Part shown: positions 25,855-34,927 of the stretch, piece after piece
Layout: the number at the start of each line of letters is the position of its first letter
Position numbering within the stretch: position 1 is the first letter of the stretch
DNA from: Stenotrophomonas sp. ESTM1D_MKCIP4_1
GTDB taxonomy: Bacteria > Pseudomonadota > Gammaproteobacteria > Xanthomonadales > Xanthomonadaceae
Direction: 5' to 3'
Length of the DNA stretch: 64,000 nucleotides
Assembly (NCBI RefSeq): GCF_003086895.1
Contig: NZ_CP026004.1
Coordinates: 4,298,684 to 4,362,683, forward strand
Translations under genes and position numbers: made by a program
Notes under the pieces: generated by a model
Seen by the model: the letters and a program-made list of their open reading frames with translations, nothing else
Told to the model about the DNA's origin: nothing
Databases searched by the model: none

Positions 25855-26868
25855 TCAGTGGTAGCCGGCGTCGGCGCGCACCTTGCCGCGGAACACCCGG
25901 TAGGACCAGGCGGTGTAGCCCAGGATGACCGGCAGCAGCAGCACCAGCCCGACCAGGGTGAAGCCCAGCGATGACGCCGGGGCGGCCGCCTGCCACAGCG
26001 TCATCGACGGAGGCAGCAGATAGGGCCACATGCCCAGCACCAGGCCGGCGAAGCCGAGCACGAACAGCGCCAGGCTGAGCAGGAACGGCGGCAGGTCGCG
26101 GCGCGGGTGGGTCGCGCTGCGCCACAGGGCGGCGGCGACCGCCAGGGTCAGAAGCGGCACCGGCGACAGCCACCAGAAGTTGCCGTCGCTGAACCAGCGA
26201 TCCATCAACCGCGAATCCAGGAACGGCAGCCAGCTGCTGACCAGGCCCATCGCCGCGATCACGGCCGCCACCAGCGGCCGGGTCATCTGCCGCGCCAGCG
26301 CCTGCACGCGGCCCTCGGTCTTCAGGATCAGCCAGGTGCTGCCCAACAACGCATAGCCGGCCACCAGCGCGGCGCCGGTCAGCATCGCGAACGGACTGAA
26401 CCAGCTGAACGCGCCGCCGCTGAAGCGCCCATGGACCAGCGGAATGCCCTGCACCAGGGTGCCCAGAATCACGCCCTGGGCGAACGTGGCCAGCAGCGAA
26501 CCCAGGCCGAAGGCCACGCTCCACAGCCGCCGTGAGCGGTGGGCCTTGAAGCGGAATTCAAAAGCCACGCCCCGGAACACCAGCGCCACCACCAGCAGCA
26601 GCACCGGCAGGTACAGCGCCGACAGCAGCACGGCATACGCTTTGGGGAACGCCGCCAGCAGGCCGGCCCCGCCCAGCACCAGCCAGGTCTCGTTGCCATC
26701 CCAGATGGGCGCGGCGGTGTTCATCATCAGGTCCAGCTGTTCCTCGTCTTCGGCGAACGGGGCGAGGATGCCGATGCCGAGCACGAAGCCGTCCAGCACC
26801 ACGTACATCAGCACGCCGAAGCCGATCACCGCGAACCACGCCACCGGCAGCCAGGTCATCAGGTCCAT
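25855..26868 (-). CDS. cioB: Cytochrome bd-type (cyanide-insensitive) ubiquinol oxidase subunit II
   Basis: 337 residues with about eight hydrophobic segments. The N-terminal run MDLMTWLPVAWFAVIGFGVL and the following MYVVLDGFVLGIG (GFDLG-like haem/quinol side motif), WDGNETWLVLGG and YPYLLPPSMTLWQAAAP-like end (WPYLLPPSMTLWQAA) are diagnostic of CydB/CioB. ATG 26868 follows the subunit I stop by 1 base. No CydX-like small ORF follows; the next frame is only 15 codons and unrelated. Confidence 0.93.
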   Translation of the reverse strand: MDLMTWLPVAWFAVIGFGVLMYVVLDGFVLGIGILAPFAEDEEQLDLMMNTAAPIWDGNETWLVLGGAGLLAAFPKAYAVLLSALYLPVLLLVVALVFRGVAFEFRFKAHRSRRLWSVAFGLGSLLATFAQGVILGTLVQGIPLVHGRFSGGAFSWFSPFAMLTGAALVAGYALLGSTWLILKTEGRVQALARQMTRPLVAAVIAAMGLVSSWLPFLDSRLMDRWFSDGNFWWLSPVPLLTLAVAAALWRSATHPRRDLPPFLLSLALFVLGFAGLVLGMWPYLLPPSMTLWQAAAPASSLGFTLVGLVLLLPVILGYTAWSYRVFRGKVRADAGYH

Positions 26869-26869
26869 C

Positions 26870-28267
26870 TCAGCGCTCCTCCAGCGGTTCATCGGCGGCC
26901 GACAGCGGCCGCGCCGGGGTGTGGCTGCCATGCTCCAGCGACGGCCCTTCCACGTAGGGCTGCGGGCCATGGCGCAGGATCTTCACCAGGTACCAGATGC
27001 CCCAGCCGAACACGAAGGCATAGCCGACCACGTACACCGCCAGCGACAGCGCGGTCATCCACGCGCTCTGCGGCCCCACTGCATCGGCGGTGCGCAGCAC
27101 GCCATACACCACCCACGGCTGGCGCCCCATCTCGGTGACAAACCAACCGGAGACCAGTGCGATGAAGCCGCTGGGCAGCATCCAGTTCCAGCCACGCAGC
27201 AGCCACGGCGAATCGAGCAGCTTCTTCCGCCACAGCTGGAACGCCGAGACCCAGGCCAGCAGCAGCATCAGCGTGCCCAGCCCGACCATGATGCGGAACG
27301 CGAAGAATACCGGCGTCACCGGCGGCCGCTCGCTGGCCGGCACCGACGTGAGTGGATCGAACGTGCCGTCCAGCGAGTGGGTCAGGATCACGCTGCCCAG
27401 CTTTGGGATGGCCACCTCGAAATCGTTGCGCTGCTCTTTCTCGTTGGGCAGCGCGAACACCACCAGCGGTACGCCCTCGCCGGCCTTGCTCTCATGCCAG
27501 TGCGCTTCCACCGCCGCGATCTTCATCGGCTGGTGCTTGAGCGTGTTCAGGCCATGCATGTCGCCGACGAAGATCTGCACCGGCACGGTCAGCGCGGCAA
27601 ACGCCACCGCCGCGATCAGCATGCGCCGGCCCGCGTCGACGTGCGTGCCCTTGCGCAGGTACCACGCGCCCACGCCACCGATCACGAAACAGGTGGTGAT
27701 GAACGAACCCAGCGCCATGTGCGCCAGGCGGTACGGGAAGGACGGGTTGAACACCACCTGCCACCAGTCCACCGGGTGCACGATGCCGTTGATGATTTCG
27801 TAGCCGGCCGGCGTATGCAGCCAGCTGTTGGACGACAGGATCCAGAACGTGGAAAACAGCGTGCCCAGCGCCACCATGCAGGTGGACAGGAAATGCAGGC
27901 GCGGCGACACCCGGCCCCAGCCAAACATCATCACGCCGAGGAAGCTGGCTTCCAGGAAGAACGCGGTCAGCACTTCATAGGTCAGCAGCGGGCCGATGAC
28001 CGTGCCGGCCACCTCGCTCAGCCGCGGCCAGTTGGTACCGAACTGGAAGGCCATGACGATGCCGCTGACCACGCCCATGCCGAATGACACGGCGAAGATC
28101 TTCTGCCAGAAGAAATACAGGTCGCGCCAGATGGGCACCTTCGTGCGCAGCCAGCGCCATTCGATGAAGGCCAGCCAGCTGGCCGTGCCGATGGTGAAGG
28201 CGGGGAACAGCACGTGGAAACTGATGACGAATCCGAACTGGATCCGCGACAACAACAACGCGTCCAA
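26870..28267 (-). CDS. cioA: Cytochrome bd-type (cyanide-insensitive) ubiquinol oxidase subunit I
   Basis: 465 residues from TTG 28267, chosen because a perfect AGGAGG lies six bases upstream and MDALLLSRIQFGFVISFHVL is the family N-terminus. It includes the haem b595 His in SFHVLFP, the GRQPWVVYGVLRT motif near the C-terminus, and KHQPMKIAAVEAHW at the quinol loop. The loop after this is short (about 65 residues to the next helix), as in CioA-type rather than long-Q-loop CydA. It reduces O2 to water with quinol in the inner membrane. Confidence 0.93.
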   Translation of the reverse strand: MDALLLSRIQFGFVISFHVLFPAFTIGTASWLAFIEWRWLRTKVPIWRDLYFFWQKIFAVSFGMGVVSGIVMAFQFGTNWPRLSEVAGTVIGPLLTYEVLTAFFLEASFLGVMMFGWGRVSPRLHFLSTCMVALGTLFSTFWILSSNSWLHTPAGYEIINGIVHPVDWWQVVFNPSFPYRLAHMALGSFITTCFVIGGVGAWYLRKGTHVDAGRRMLIAAVAFAALTVPVQIFVGDMHGLNTLKHQPMKIAAVEAHWHESKAGEGVPLVVFALPNEKEQRNDFEVAIPKLGSVILTHSLDGTFDPLTSVPASERPPVTPVFFAFRIMVGLGTLMLLLAWVSAFQLWRKKLLDSPWLLRGWNWMLPSGFIALVSGWFVTEMGRQPWVVYGVLRTADAVGPQSAWMTALSLAVYVVGYAFVFGWGIWYLVKILRHGPQPYVEGPSLEHGSHTPARPLSAADEPLEER

Positions 28268-28398
28268 GGGACGCCTCCTGCCGGGTACGGGTGGGATACC
28301 GGACCACTTTAGGAGGATATGAGCGCACCGGGATGCGACGTGGTGTCGCGCTGCTTCACTCTGTCGCAGGGGGCAGACATCGCCGGCGCCCTGCTTTG

Positions 28399-28509
28399 GT
28401 AGGTGCCAACCGACCCGCTCTGGTAGGTGCCAACCTTGGTTGGCACATCGCAAATCGCCGACCAAGGTCGGCCGCTACCAGTGCGGGTAGCGCCGGGCCA
28501 TGCCCGGCG
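28399..28509. repeat. Cluster of four GTAG-headed stem-loops (SMAG/REP-like)
   Basis: GTAGGTGCCAACC occurs at 28399. GTAGGTGCCAACC followed by TTGGTTGGCAC is at 28423-28446. An inverted copy, GCCGACCAAGGTCGGC-CGCTAC, is at 28457-28478. GTAGCGCCGGGCCATGCCCGGCG is at 28487-28509. All start with GTAG and fold into a hairpin, matching the Stenotrophomonas GTAG (SMAG) elements by pattern. They fill the gap between cioA and a sigma-factor operon. The rest of this gap (28268-28398) shows nothing that can be named. Confidence 0.75.
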
Positions 28510-28515
28510 GGGGCT

Positions 28516-28725
28516 TTACTGCCAGAAATACCAGGCGCCGGCGGCCAACAAGGCGCACACCAGCAGCACCTGCACCACCACGTACAGCACGCCGCTGTCG
28601 CGGGTCTCCGCCTGCAGCCGCTGCTGCAGCGCCTCACTCACATCAGGCACGGCGTCCTCCTGCTCGCGCAGGGCCTGCGACAGCGCGCGCGCGTCGGCAT
28701 CGCGGGGGTCGTTGGCGTGGTTCAC
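28516..28725 (-). CDS. Small single-span membrane protein next to the ECF sigma factor
   Basis: 69 residues. A charged N-terminal half (NHANDPRDADARALSQAL and further acidic residues, about 45 residues) is followed by one transmembrane helix (VLYVVVQVLLVCALLAAGAW) and a YFWQ end. It overlaps the sigma-factor stop by 4 bases, so it is almost certainly co-translated. Size, topology and position are compatible with a minimal anti-sigma factor, but no zinc or ZAS motif exists. That role is inference only. Confidence 0.65.
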   Translation of the reverse strand: MNHANDPRDADARALSQALREQEDAVPDVSEALQQRLQAETRDSGVLYVVVQVLLVCALLAAGAWYFWQ

Positions 28726-29360
28726 AACAGCTCTCCGGCGGCGGCGCGGCGCGTCAGTTCCTGCTTCAGGACCTGCCGTGCGCGGTACAGGTGGCTCTTG
28801 ATGGTACCGCGCGCCAGCCCGGTCACCTGTTCAATCTCGGCCAGATCGAAATCCTCCAGGTAATGCAGGCCCACGATCAGCCGTTGCGGCGGGGTCAGCC
28901 GCTCCAGCGCCGCGTTCAACTCGCGGCCGGCCTGCAGCGCCTCGCTCAGTTCGACCGGGCCGGGGCCTTCGTCGCCGATGCCCAGTTCCTCAGGCACCTC
29001 CACCGCCACCATCCACTGCATTTCCAGCCGGCGGCGGCGCAGGTGCTGCAGCGCCGTCGTGTAGGCCACCCGCGAGACCCAGGTGCGCAGCGACGACTCG
29101 AAGCGGAACCGGTGCAACTGGCGGAACACCGCCAGAAAGGTTTCCTGCAGCAGATCGGCCACCTGGTCGCGGTCGCCGACCATGCGCCCGATCACGTGCG
29201 CACAGGTGCGTTGATGGGCCTGCACCAGCTGGGCGAAGGCCGGTTGCGAACCGTCGATGATGGCCAGGACCAATGCACGATCGTCATCCACCACGGGTTC
29301 GGCGGGAACGTCGCGTGGACGTCCCCGCAGTGCGGCCAGCGCTCCCCCCAGCAGGCTCAT
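28722..29360 (-). CDS. ECF-family RNA polymerase sigma factor
   Basis: 212 residues. Region 2 includes AFAQLVQAHQRTCAHVIGRM, DLLQETFLAVFRQLHRF and WVSRVAYTTALQHLRRRR (binding of -10 DNA and core). Region 4 includes ALERLTPPQRLIVGLHYLED and LARGTIKSHLYRARQVLK (helix-turn-helix for -35). ATG 29360 chosen since MSLLGGALAALRG begins just ahead of region 2. It belongs to the group regulated by adjacent membrane proteins; small membrane proteins lie on both sides. Its target promoters cannot be named. Confidence 0.92.
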   Translation of the reverse strand: MSLLGGALAALRGRPRDVPAEPVVDDDRALVLAIIDGSQPAFAQLVQAHQRTCAHVIGRMVGDRDQVADLLQETFLAVFRQLHRFRFESSLRTWVSRVAYTTALQHLRRRRLEMQWMVAVEVPEELGIGDEGPGPVELSEALQAGRELNAALERLTPPQRLIVGLHYLEDFDLAEIEQVTGLARGTIKSHLYRARQVLKQELTRRAAAGELL

Positions 29361-29397
29361 GCGTGGCGCGCTCCCTGTGCCGCAGGCATGCCGCCGC

Positions 29398-29727
29398 TCA
29401 GCCCATGCGCACGGCGGGGCGGGTGAGGAACCACGCCAGCAGCTGGCCCAGACCGGCACTGCCAGCCATCGCGGCGGCGGCACCGAAGGTCAGATCGCGT
29501 GCGCCCATCGCCTCCAGCAGGCCCAACGCCACGGCCAGGCTGACCAGGCTGATGCCCCAGCGCAGCGCGCCCTGGCGGCGGCGCTCCTCTTCCAGCACAG
29601 CCAGCGAACGGATCACCTCCTCCGGCACGTGCGGGGCGACCAGCTTGCTGCGCGCGCGTGCATCGGCGATGGCATGGATCGCATAGGCGAGGCAGATGAA
29701 AAGGGTGATCGGGATGAGTTCCTGCAT
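29398..29727 (-). CDS. Small membrane protein upstream of the ECF sigma factor
   Basis: 109 residues. One hydrophobic segment near the start (IPITLFICLAYAIHAIAD), a charged middle (KLVAPHVPEEVIRSLAVLEEE and RRRQ), then two more hydrophobic stretches (RWGISLVSLAVALGLLEAMG and LTFGAAAAMAGSAGLGQLLA). It precedes the sigma gene by 37 bases on the same strand. The layout recalls the DUF6249-like small proteins encoded next to ECF factors in Xanthomonadaceae. Function unknown. Confidence 0.7.
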   Translation of the reverse strand: MQELIPITLFICLAYAIHAIADARARSKLVAPHVPEEVIRSLAVLEEERRRQGALRWGISLVSLAVALGLLEAMGARDLTFGAAAAMAGSAGLGQLLAWFLTRPAVRMG

Positions 29728-29894
29728 GGTCGTGCTCCTGTCCGGTGAATGATGCGGGTTCAGGAGATTGGATGCGCAGGCCCGGCGAGCGGTTGCACCA
29801 CTTTGCCAATCCCGCTGCCATGACCTGTGGCCCCCTCCCCCGGCCCGGGTGGCTGCTACCCTTGCCCGGTTTCCTCATCTGGTGCCGTCCGCCC

Positions 29895-32261
29895 ATGTCC
29901 CGAGTGCTGCCCCTGTCCCTCCTGCTGTCGGCCATTCTGGCCGCACCGGCCGCGCATGCCGCGCCCACGCCGATCACCATCGAACAGGCCATGGCCGACC
30001 CGGACTGGATCGGTCCGCCGGTCGAAAAGGCCTGGTGGTCCTGGAACAGCCAGCAGGTGGAATACCAGCTCAAGCGCAATGGCAGCCCGGTGCGCGACAC
30101 CTTCCGCCAGCCGCTGGCCGGCAGCGCGGCCGCGCAGGTGGCCGATGACCAGCGCGGCAGCCTGGACGTGGCCGACCCGGTCTACGACCGCAGCCGCAGC
30201 CGCAGCGCCTTTGTCCGCAACGGCGATGTGTTCGTGCGCGACCTGCGCAGCGGCGCACTGACCCAGCTGACCCGCAGCAACGAGCGCGCGGCCGGGGTGA
30301 ACTTTGCCGCCGACAACGGCGTGATCTGGCGCGTGGGGCAGAACTGGTTCCACTGGACCGCCGCCAGCGGCGTGCAGCAGGTGGCCAGCCTGAAGGCTGA
30401 GAAGGACCCGGCCAGCAAGCCCAAGGATGACCTGCTGCGCGACCAGCAGCTGCGCACCCTCGAAACCCTGCGCCGCGACCGCGACCAGCGTGAAGCGCTG
30501 AAGGACCAGGACCAGCGCTGGCGCCAGGCCGACCCGACCCGCGCGGCGGCCCCGATCTACCTGGGCGCCGACGTGGAGATTGCCGACAGCCTGCTGTCGC
30601 CGGACCTGGGCCACCTCATCGTGGTGACCAAGCCGAAGGACTTCGACGACGGCCGCACCAGCAAGATGCCGCTGTATGTGACCGAATCCGGTTACGAGGA
30701 AACCGAGGACACCCGCACCCGCGTGGGCCGCAACGGCTTCGAGCCGCACACCCTGTGGTACGTGGACGCGCGCACCGGCAAGGCCGAGAAGCTGTCGCTG
30801 TCGGGCCTGCCGGGGATCGGCACCGACCCGCTGGCCGAGCTGCGCCGCAAGGCCGGCAAGGAGCCGCTGAAGGGCGACCGCAGCGTGCAGGTGATGAGCG
30901 ACTTCATGGGCGGCGGCATGCGCTGGAGCGCCGATGGCCAGCAGGCCGCGGTGATGCTGCGCGCCAATGACAACAAGGACCGCTGGATCGTCAGCATCGG
31001 CAACGACGGCCGCGTGCAGAACCGCCACCGCCTGACCGACAGCGCCTGGATCAACTGGGGCTTCAACGATTTCGGCTGGATGGCCGACGGCCGCACGCTG
31101 TGGCTGCTGTCCGAGGAATCGGGCTATTCGCACCTGTACACCCAGGCCGGTTCGGCCAAGCCGCAGGCCCTGACCAGCGGCAAGTGGGAGACCTCCGCGC
31201 CGGTGCTGTCGGCCGACGGCAAGGGCTTCTACTTCCTGTGCAACCAGCAGGCCCCGCACGACTATGAAATCTGCGCGGTCGACACCGGCAGCCGCCAGGT
31301 GCGCGAACTGACCAGCCTGAACGGCGTGGAAGACTTCTCGCTGTCGCCCGATGGCCAGCAGCTGCTGGTGCGCTACTCGGCCGCTTACCTGCCGACCCAG
31401 CTGGCCGTGGTGCCGAGCGCCGGTGGCCAGGCACGCGTGCTGACCGACACCCGCACCGCCGAGTACAAGGCGCGCGAGTGGATCCAGCCGAAGCTGGTGG
31501 CGGTACCGTCCAAGCACGGTGCCGGCGTGGTCTGGGCCAAGTACTACGAGCCCGAGCACAAGGAACCGGGCAAAAAGTACCCGATCGTGATGTTCGTGCA
31601 CGGTGCCGGCTACCTGCAGAACGTGCACCAGCGTTACCCGGCCTACTTCCGCGAGCAGATGTTCCACAACCTGCTGGTGGAGAAGGGCTACATCGTGCTG
31701 GACATGGATTACCGCGGCAGCGAGGGCTACGGCCGCGACTGGCGTACGGCGATCTACCGCAACATGGGCCACCCGGAACTGGAAGACTACAAGGACGGCC
31801 TGGACTGGCTGGTCGACACCCAGCAGGGTGACCGCGACCACGCCGGCATCTACGGCGGTTCCTACGGCGGCTTCATGACCTTCATGGCGCTGTTCCGTTC
31901 GCCGGGCACGTTCAAGGCCGGCGCCGCACTGCGCCCGGTGCTGGACTGGCAGAACTACAACCATGCCTACACCAGCAACATCCTCAACACCCCGGACATC
32001 GACCCGGAGGCGTACCGCACGTCCTCGCCCATCGAGTACGCGCAGAACCTGCAGGACAACCTGCTGATCGCCCACGGCATGATGGATGACAACGTGTTCT
32101 TCCAGGACTCGGTGCACCTGACCCAGCGCCTGATCGAACTGCACAAGGACAACTGGTCGATCGCCCCGTACCCGCTGGAGCGCCACGGCTACGTGCGTGC
32201 CGACTCCTGGCTGGACCAGTACAAGCGCATCCTCAAGCTGTTCGAGCAGAACCTGAAGTGA
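29895..32261 (+). CDS. Exported S9 family (prolyl oligopeptidase/dipeptidyl peptidase IV-like) peptidase
   Basis: 788 residues. Start ATG 29895 gives signal peptide MSRVLPLSLLLSAILAAPAA-HA. Residues 40-510 form a beta-propeller (DPP IV N-type; GHLIVVTKPKDF, FYFLCNQQAPHDYEIC). The C-terminal 260 residues form an alpha/beta hydrolase with nucleophile Ser656 in GGSYGGFM, an acid in HGMMDDNVFFQDS and His in LERHGYVR. It would remove dipeptides or cleave after proline in periplasmic or secreted peptides. Its stop overlaps the GTG of the following Nudix gene. Confidence 0.92.
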   Translation: MSRVLPLSLLLSAILAAPAAHAAPTPITIEQAMADPDWIGPPVEKAWWSWNSQQVEYQLKRNGSPVRDTFRQPLAGSAAAQVADDQRGSLDVADPVYDRSRSRSAFVRNGDVFVRDLRSGALTQLTRSNERAAGVNFAADNGVIWRVGQNWFHWTAASGVQQVASLKAEKDPASKPKDDLLRDQQLRTLETLRRDRDQREALKDQDQRWRQADPTRAAAPIYLGADVEIADSLLSPDLGHLIVVTKPKDFDDGRTSKMPLYVTESGYEETEDTRTRVGRNGFEPHTLWYVDARTGKAEKLSLSGLPGIGTDPLAELRRKAGKEPLKGDRSVQVMSDFMGGGMRWSADGQQAAVMLRANDNKDRWIVSIGNDGRVQNRHRLTDSAWINWGFNDFGWMADGRTLWLLSEESGYSHLYTQAGSAKPQALTSGKWETSAPVLSADGKGFYFLCNQQAPHDYEICAVDTGSRQVRELTSLNGVEDFSLSPDGQQLLVRYSAAYLPTQLAVVPSAGGQARVLTDTRTAEYKAREWIQPKLVAVPSKHGAGVVWAKYYEPEHKEPGKKYPIVMFVHGAGYLQNVHQRYPAYFREQMFHNLLVEKGYIVLDMDYRGSEGYGRDWRTAIYRNMGHPELEDYKDGLDWLVDTQQGDRDHAGIYGGSYGGFMTFMALFRSPGTFKAGAALRPVLDWQNYNHAYTSNILNTPDIDPEAYRTSSPIEYAQNLQDNLLIAHGMMDDNVFFQDSVHLTQRLIELHKDNWSIAPYPLERHGYVRADSWLDQYKRILKLFEQNLK

Positions 32262-32677
32262 GCAACGCCGCGGCCACGATCCAGATCGTGGCCGCGGTCA
32301 TCCTGGATGACCGCGGCCGGGCGCTGGTGGTGCGCAAGCACGGTGCCGACCGCTACATCCAGCCCGGCGGCAAGCCCGAGGCGGGTGAAACGCCGCTACA
32401 GGCGCTGGCGCGTGAGCTGGACGAAGAACTGGGCGTGCAGCTCGACGCCGCCAGCGCGATTGCGCTGGGGCGGTTCGAGGACTGGGCGGTGAACGAACCT
32501 GGTCACCGCGTGCAGGCACAGGCCTGGTGGGTGCAGGTGACGGGCACGCCCACCGCACGCGCGGAGATCGCCGCGCTGGCCTGGGTGCCGCTGCAGCCCC
32601 CACACGGCCTGCGCTTGGCACCCTTGAGCGAACACCATATCCTGCCGGCGGTCGCCGCCCTGGCGACGTCCCGCTGA
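32258..32677 (+). CDS. Nudix hydrolase
   Basis: 139 residues from GTG 32258, which overlaps the peptidase stop (GTGA). Nudix box: GKPEAGE-TPLQALA-RELDEELGV, matching GX5EX7REUXEEXGU exactly. Core strands are IQIVAAVILDDRGRALVV and FEDWAVNEPGHRVQAQAWWV. It hydrolyses a nucleoside-diphosphate-linked substrate with Mg2+; the substrate cannot be told from the sequence. An 8-oxo-dGTP or NADH type cannot be assigned. Confidence 0.9.
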   Translation: MSNAAATIQIVAAVILDDRGRALVVRKHGADRYIQPGGKPEAGETPLQALARELDEELGVQLDAASAIALGRFEDWAVNEPGHRVQAQAWWVQVTGTPTARAEIAALAWVPLQPPHGLRLAPLSEHHILPAVAALATSR

Positions 32678-32707
32678 GCACGCGGGCATCGCCTGCAAGG
32701 ACACCGG

Positions 32708-33271
32708 ATGTCATCGCCCATCCCCCGCATTCCCACTGCCCCGTTGCCATCGACCCACCGCTGGATCTCGCCGTTGGCGCAGGGATCGTTCTGGGTGTGC
32801 CTGCTGCTGACCGTGTACTTCCTGCTGCAGGCGCTGGTTGCGTGGCCATTGGCCTTGTCCGGGCTCTGGAAGCACCTGGTCATCCTGGCGTGGGAACACC
32901 AGTTTGATCGCAGCCTGCACTGGATGCTCGCGCATCCGGTCGCCACATCGCTGCTGGCCGCCCTGCTGTGCCTGACCTCCACGGTGGCCAGCTGGGGGCT
33001 GTGGAAGGAGCGGCGTTGGGGTCTCTGGGCCTTCATCTGGGCGCTGCTGTGGAGCGCATTGGCCAACTTCGCGATCACCTGGTGGTTCGACCGCGTGCTG
33101 AAGCAGATCGTGGTGCTGCTCGCCGATGACCCGGCGACGGCCCACGAACTGAACGTGCAGCGGCTGTTGTTCACCCTCACCCTGCTGGGAACCTCGGTCC
33201 TGTTTGCCGGCCTGCAGGGCTGGCTGGCCTGGCGCCTGCTGCAGCCGGACATCCGGGCACGCTTCCGCTGA
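32708..33271 (+). CDS. Integral membrane protein of unknown function
   Basis: 187 residues with four hydrophobic segments ([79 protein letters not shown]) and a polar N-terminus. It begins 30 bases after the Nudix gene and ends 61 bases before hemF, in the same direction. No family was recognised. Confidence 0.7.
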   Translation: MSSPIPRIPTAPLPSTHRWISPLAQGSFWVCLLLTVYFLLQALVAWPLALSGLWKHLVILAWEHQFDRSLHWMLAHPVATSLLAALLCLTSTVASWGLWKERRWGLWAFIWALLWSALANFAITWWFDRVLKQIVVLLADDPATAHELNVQRLLFTLTLLGTSVLFAGLQGWLAWRLLQPDIRARFR

Positions 33272-33332
33272 GCCCTGCGTCGGCAGCCGCTGTGCTGCGG
33301 AACAACCGGAGGGCTGCGGTAAAGTACGCGGC

Positions 33333-34229
33333 ATGAACGAATTCGAGCGCGTGCGCGCCTACCTCACCGATCTGCAGGATCGCATCTGTGCGGCCATCGA
33401 GGCCGTCGACGGCCGGGCGCGCTTCCAGGAAGACCTGTGGCAGCGGGCCGAGGGCGGCGGCGGCCGCACCCGCGTGCTGCGCGATGGCGCCGTGTTCGAG
33501 CAGGCCGGCATCGGCTTTTCCGATGTCTCCGGCAGCCGCCTGCCGCCGTCGGCCTCGGCCAACCGGCCGGAGCTGGCCGGCGCGTCCTGGCGCGCCACCG
33601 GCGTATCGCTGGTGTTCCACCCGCTCAACCCCTACGTGCCCACCACCCACGCCAACGTGCGCTTCTTCCAGGCCCAGCGCGATGGCGAAGTAGTGGCCAG
33701 CTGGTTCGGCGGCGGCTTCGACCTGACGCCGTTCTATCCCTTCGACGAAGACGTGAAGCACTGGCACCAGGTGGCACACGACCTGTGCGCGCCGTTCGGC
33801 GAGGAGCGCTACCCGGCGCACAAGCGCTGGTGCGACACGTATTTCTTCCTGCGCCATCGCAATGAAACGCGTGGCGTGGGCGGGCTGTTCTTCGACGATC
33901 TGCACGGCGATTTCGAGCGCGATTTCGACTATCTGCGCGCGGTCGGCGATGGCTTCCTTGATGCCTACCTGCCCATCGTGCAGCAGCGCAAGGACATGGC
34001 CCATGGCGAGCGCGAGCGTGAGTTCCAGCTGTACCGTCGTGGCCGCTATGTGGAATTCAACCTGGTCTACGACCGTGGCACGCTGTTCGGCCTGCAGAGT
34101 GGCGGCCGCAGCGAGAGCATCCTGATGAGCCTGCCGCCGCGCGTGCGCTGGGAATATGGCTTCAGCCCGGAAGCCGGCAGCGCCGAAGCTCGCCTCGCCG
34201 ATTACCTGGTGCCACGCGACTGGCTGTAA
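33333..34229 (+). CDS. hemF: Oxygen-dependent coproporphyrinogen-III oxidase
   Basis: 298 residues, the same size as E. coli HemF. Signatures: [64 protein letters not shown] and [17 protein letters not shown]. It oxidatively decarboxylates two propionates of coproporphyrinogen III to vinyl groups in haem synthesis and needs O2. ATG 33333 is preceded by GGAGGG at a somewhat long distance. The final PRDWL is the family terminus. Confidence 0.97.
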   Translation: MNEFERVRAYLTDLQDRICAAIEAVDGRARFQEDLWQRAEGGGGRTRVLRDGAVFEQAGIGFSDVSGSRLPPSASANRPELAGASWRATGVSLVFHPLNPYVPTTHANVRFFQAQRDGEVVASWFGGGFDLTPFYPFDEDVKHWHQVAHDLCAPFGEERYPAHKRWCDTYFFLRHRNETRGVGGLFFDDLHGDFERDFDYLRAVGDGFLDAYLPIVQQRKDMAHGEREREFQLYRRGRYVEFNLVYDRGTLFGLQSGGRSESILMSLPPRVRWEYGFSPEAGSAEARLADYLVPRDWL

Positions 34230-34241
34230 GCCCATGCGCGC

Positions 34242-34297
34242 GTAGCGTCGAGCTTGCTCGACTGAAGACTCTCCGTAGAGTCGAGCTTGCTCGACTG
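34242..34297. repeat. Two direct GTAG-headed REP/SMAG-like stem-loops
   Basis: GTAGCGTCGAGCTTGCTCGACTG at 34242-34264 and GTAGAGTCGAGCTTGCTCGACTG at 34275-34297 are direct copies differing at one base. Each folds through AGTCGAGC-like arms (TCGAGC/GCTCGA). They lie between hemF (plus) and the YetF-like gene (minus), so within a convergent 3' region. Further copies are at 41012, 55603 and 59976. Confidence 0.85.
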
Positions 34298-34325
34298 TCT
34301 TTCGCATAGCGCCAACAGCAGTCGA

Positions 34326-34820
34326 CTACCTGGGGCCTGCGGCGTCCTTCTGCCGCGGAATGATGGTGATGTGGCCATTGGTTTCCAGCAGCGCCAGTTT
34401 CACATCCTCCACGCCCAGGCAGTCCTGCTGGCGCAGCGCGGCATCGAAGTCGGCGCGGGTGACCTGCTCCCGCCGCAGAACGGCATCCAGCAGGCGCCCG
34501 TCGCGGGCGATCACCACCGGCTCGCCCTCGATCAACCGTTCCATGCGCCGGCTGCGCGTGGTCAGCCAGCCCACGCCGTAGTTCAGCAGGATCAACGTGG
34601 CGGCCAGCAGCAGGCCGCCGCCCAGCGACGTGTCCGTGCCCAGCAGCGCGTTCTGCACCGCATTGCCCAGCAGTACGATCAACAGCACATCGAACGGGGT
34701 GATCTGCCCCAGCGCGCGCTTGCCACCGAGCCGGACCATGCCCAGCACAACGACGTAGACCACAACCGCGCGCAGGATGAATTCCCACCAGGGCATCGCC
34801 AGGGCGAACAGATCGGGCAT
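34326..34820 (-). CDS. DUF421/YetF-like membrane protein
   Basis: 164 residues. Two or three membrane helices (EFILRAVVVYVVVLGMVRLG, FDVLLIVLLGNAVQNALL, GLLLAATLILLNYGVGWLT) precede a soluble C-terminal domain (IEGEPVVIARDGRLL, then REQVTRADFDAALRQQ). GKRALGQITPFDVLL is the signature of the YetF family. Function unknown; the soluble domain faces the cytoplasm in solved relatives. Monocistronic, ending near the GTAG repeats. Confidence 0.88.
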   Translation of the reverse strand: MPDLFALAMPWWEFILRAVVVYVVVLGMVRLGGKRALGQITPFDVLLIVLLGNAVQNALLGTDTSLGGGLLLAATLILLNYGVGWLTTRSRRMERLIEGEPVVIARDGRLLDAVLRREQVTRADFDAALRQQDCLGVEDVKLALLETNGHITIIPRQKDAAGPR

Positions 34821-34860
34821 TGCGGCTTCCCCTGCGGAGCGGTGTCACAGCCTAGCATCC

Positions 34861-34903
34861 GGGGTCAGATCCCTTTGCCCTTCGGGCAAAGGGATCTGAC
34901 CCC
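34861..34903. repeat. Longest GGGGTC/GACCCC palindrome
   Basis: GGGGTCAGATCCCTTTGCCC, TTCG loop, GGGCAAAGGGATCTGACCCC: a perfect stem of about 19 base pairs closed by a stable TTCG tetraloop. It is the best preserved member of the family seen at 710, 2440, 4395, 38354 and 41430. It lies between the YetF-like gene and the small RNA terminator. Confidence 0.85.
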
Positions 34904-34927
34904 ATCCGGAATTCGGGCGGCACAAAT

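Noticed and set aside
29856..32186. 776-codon minus-strand frame opposite the S9 peptidase
   Set aside because: Shadow frame; the plus-strand peptidase has signal peptide, propeller and catalytic triad.
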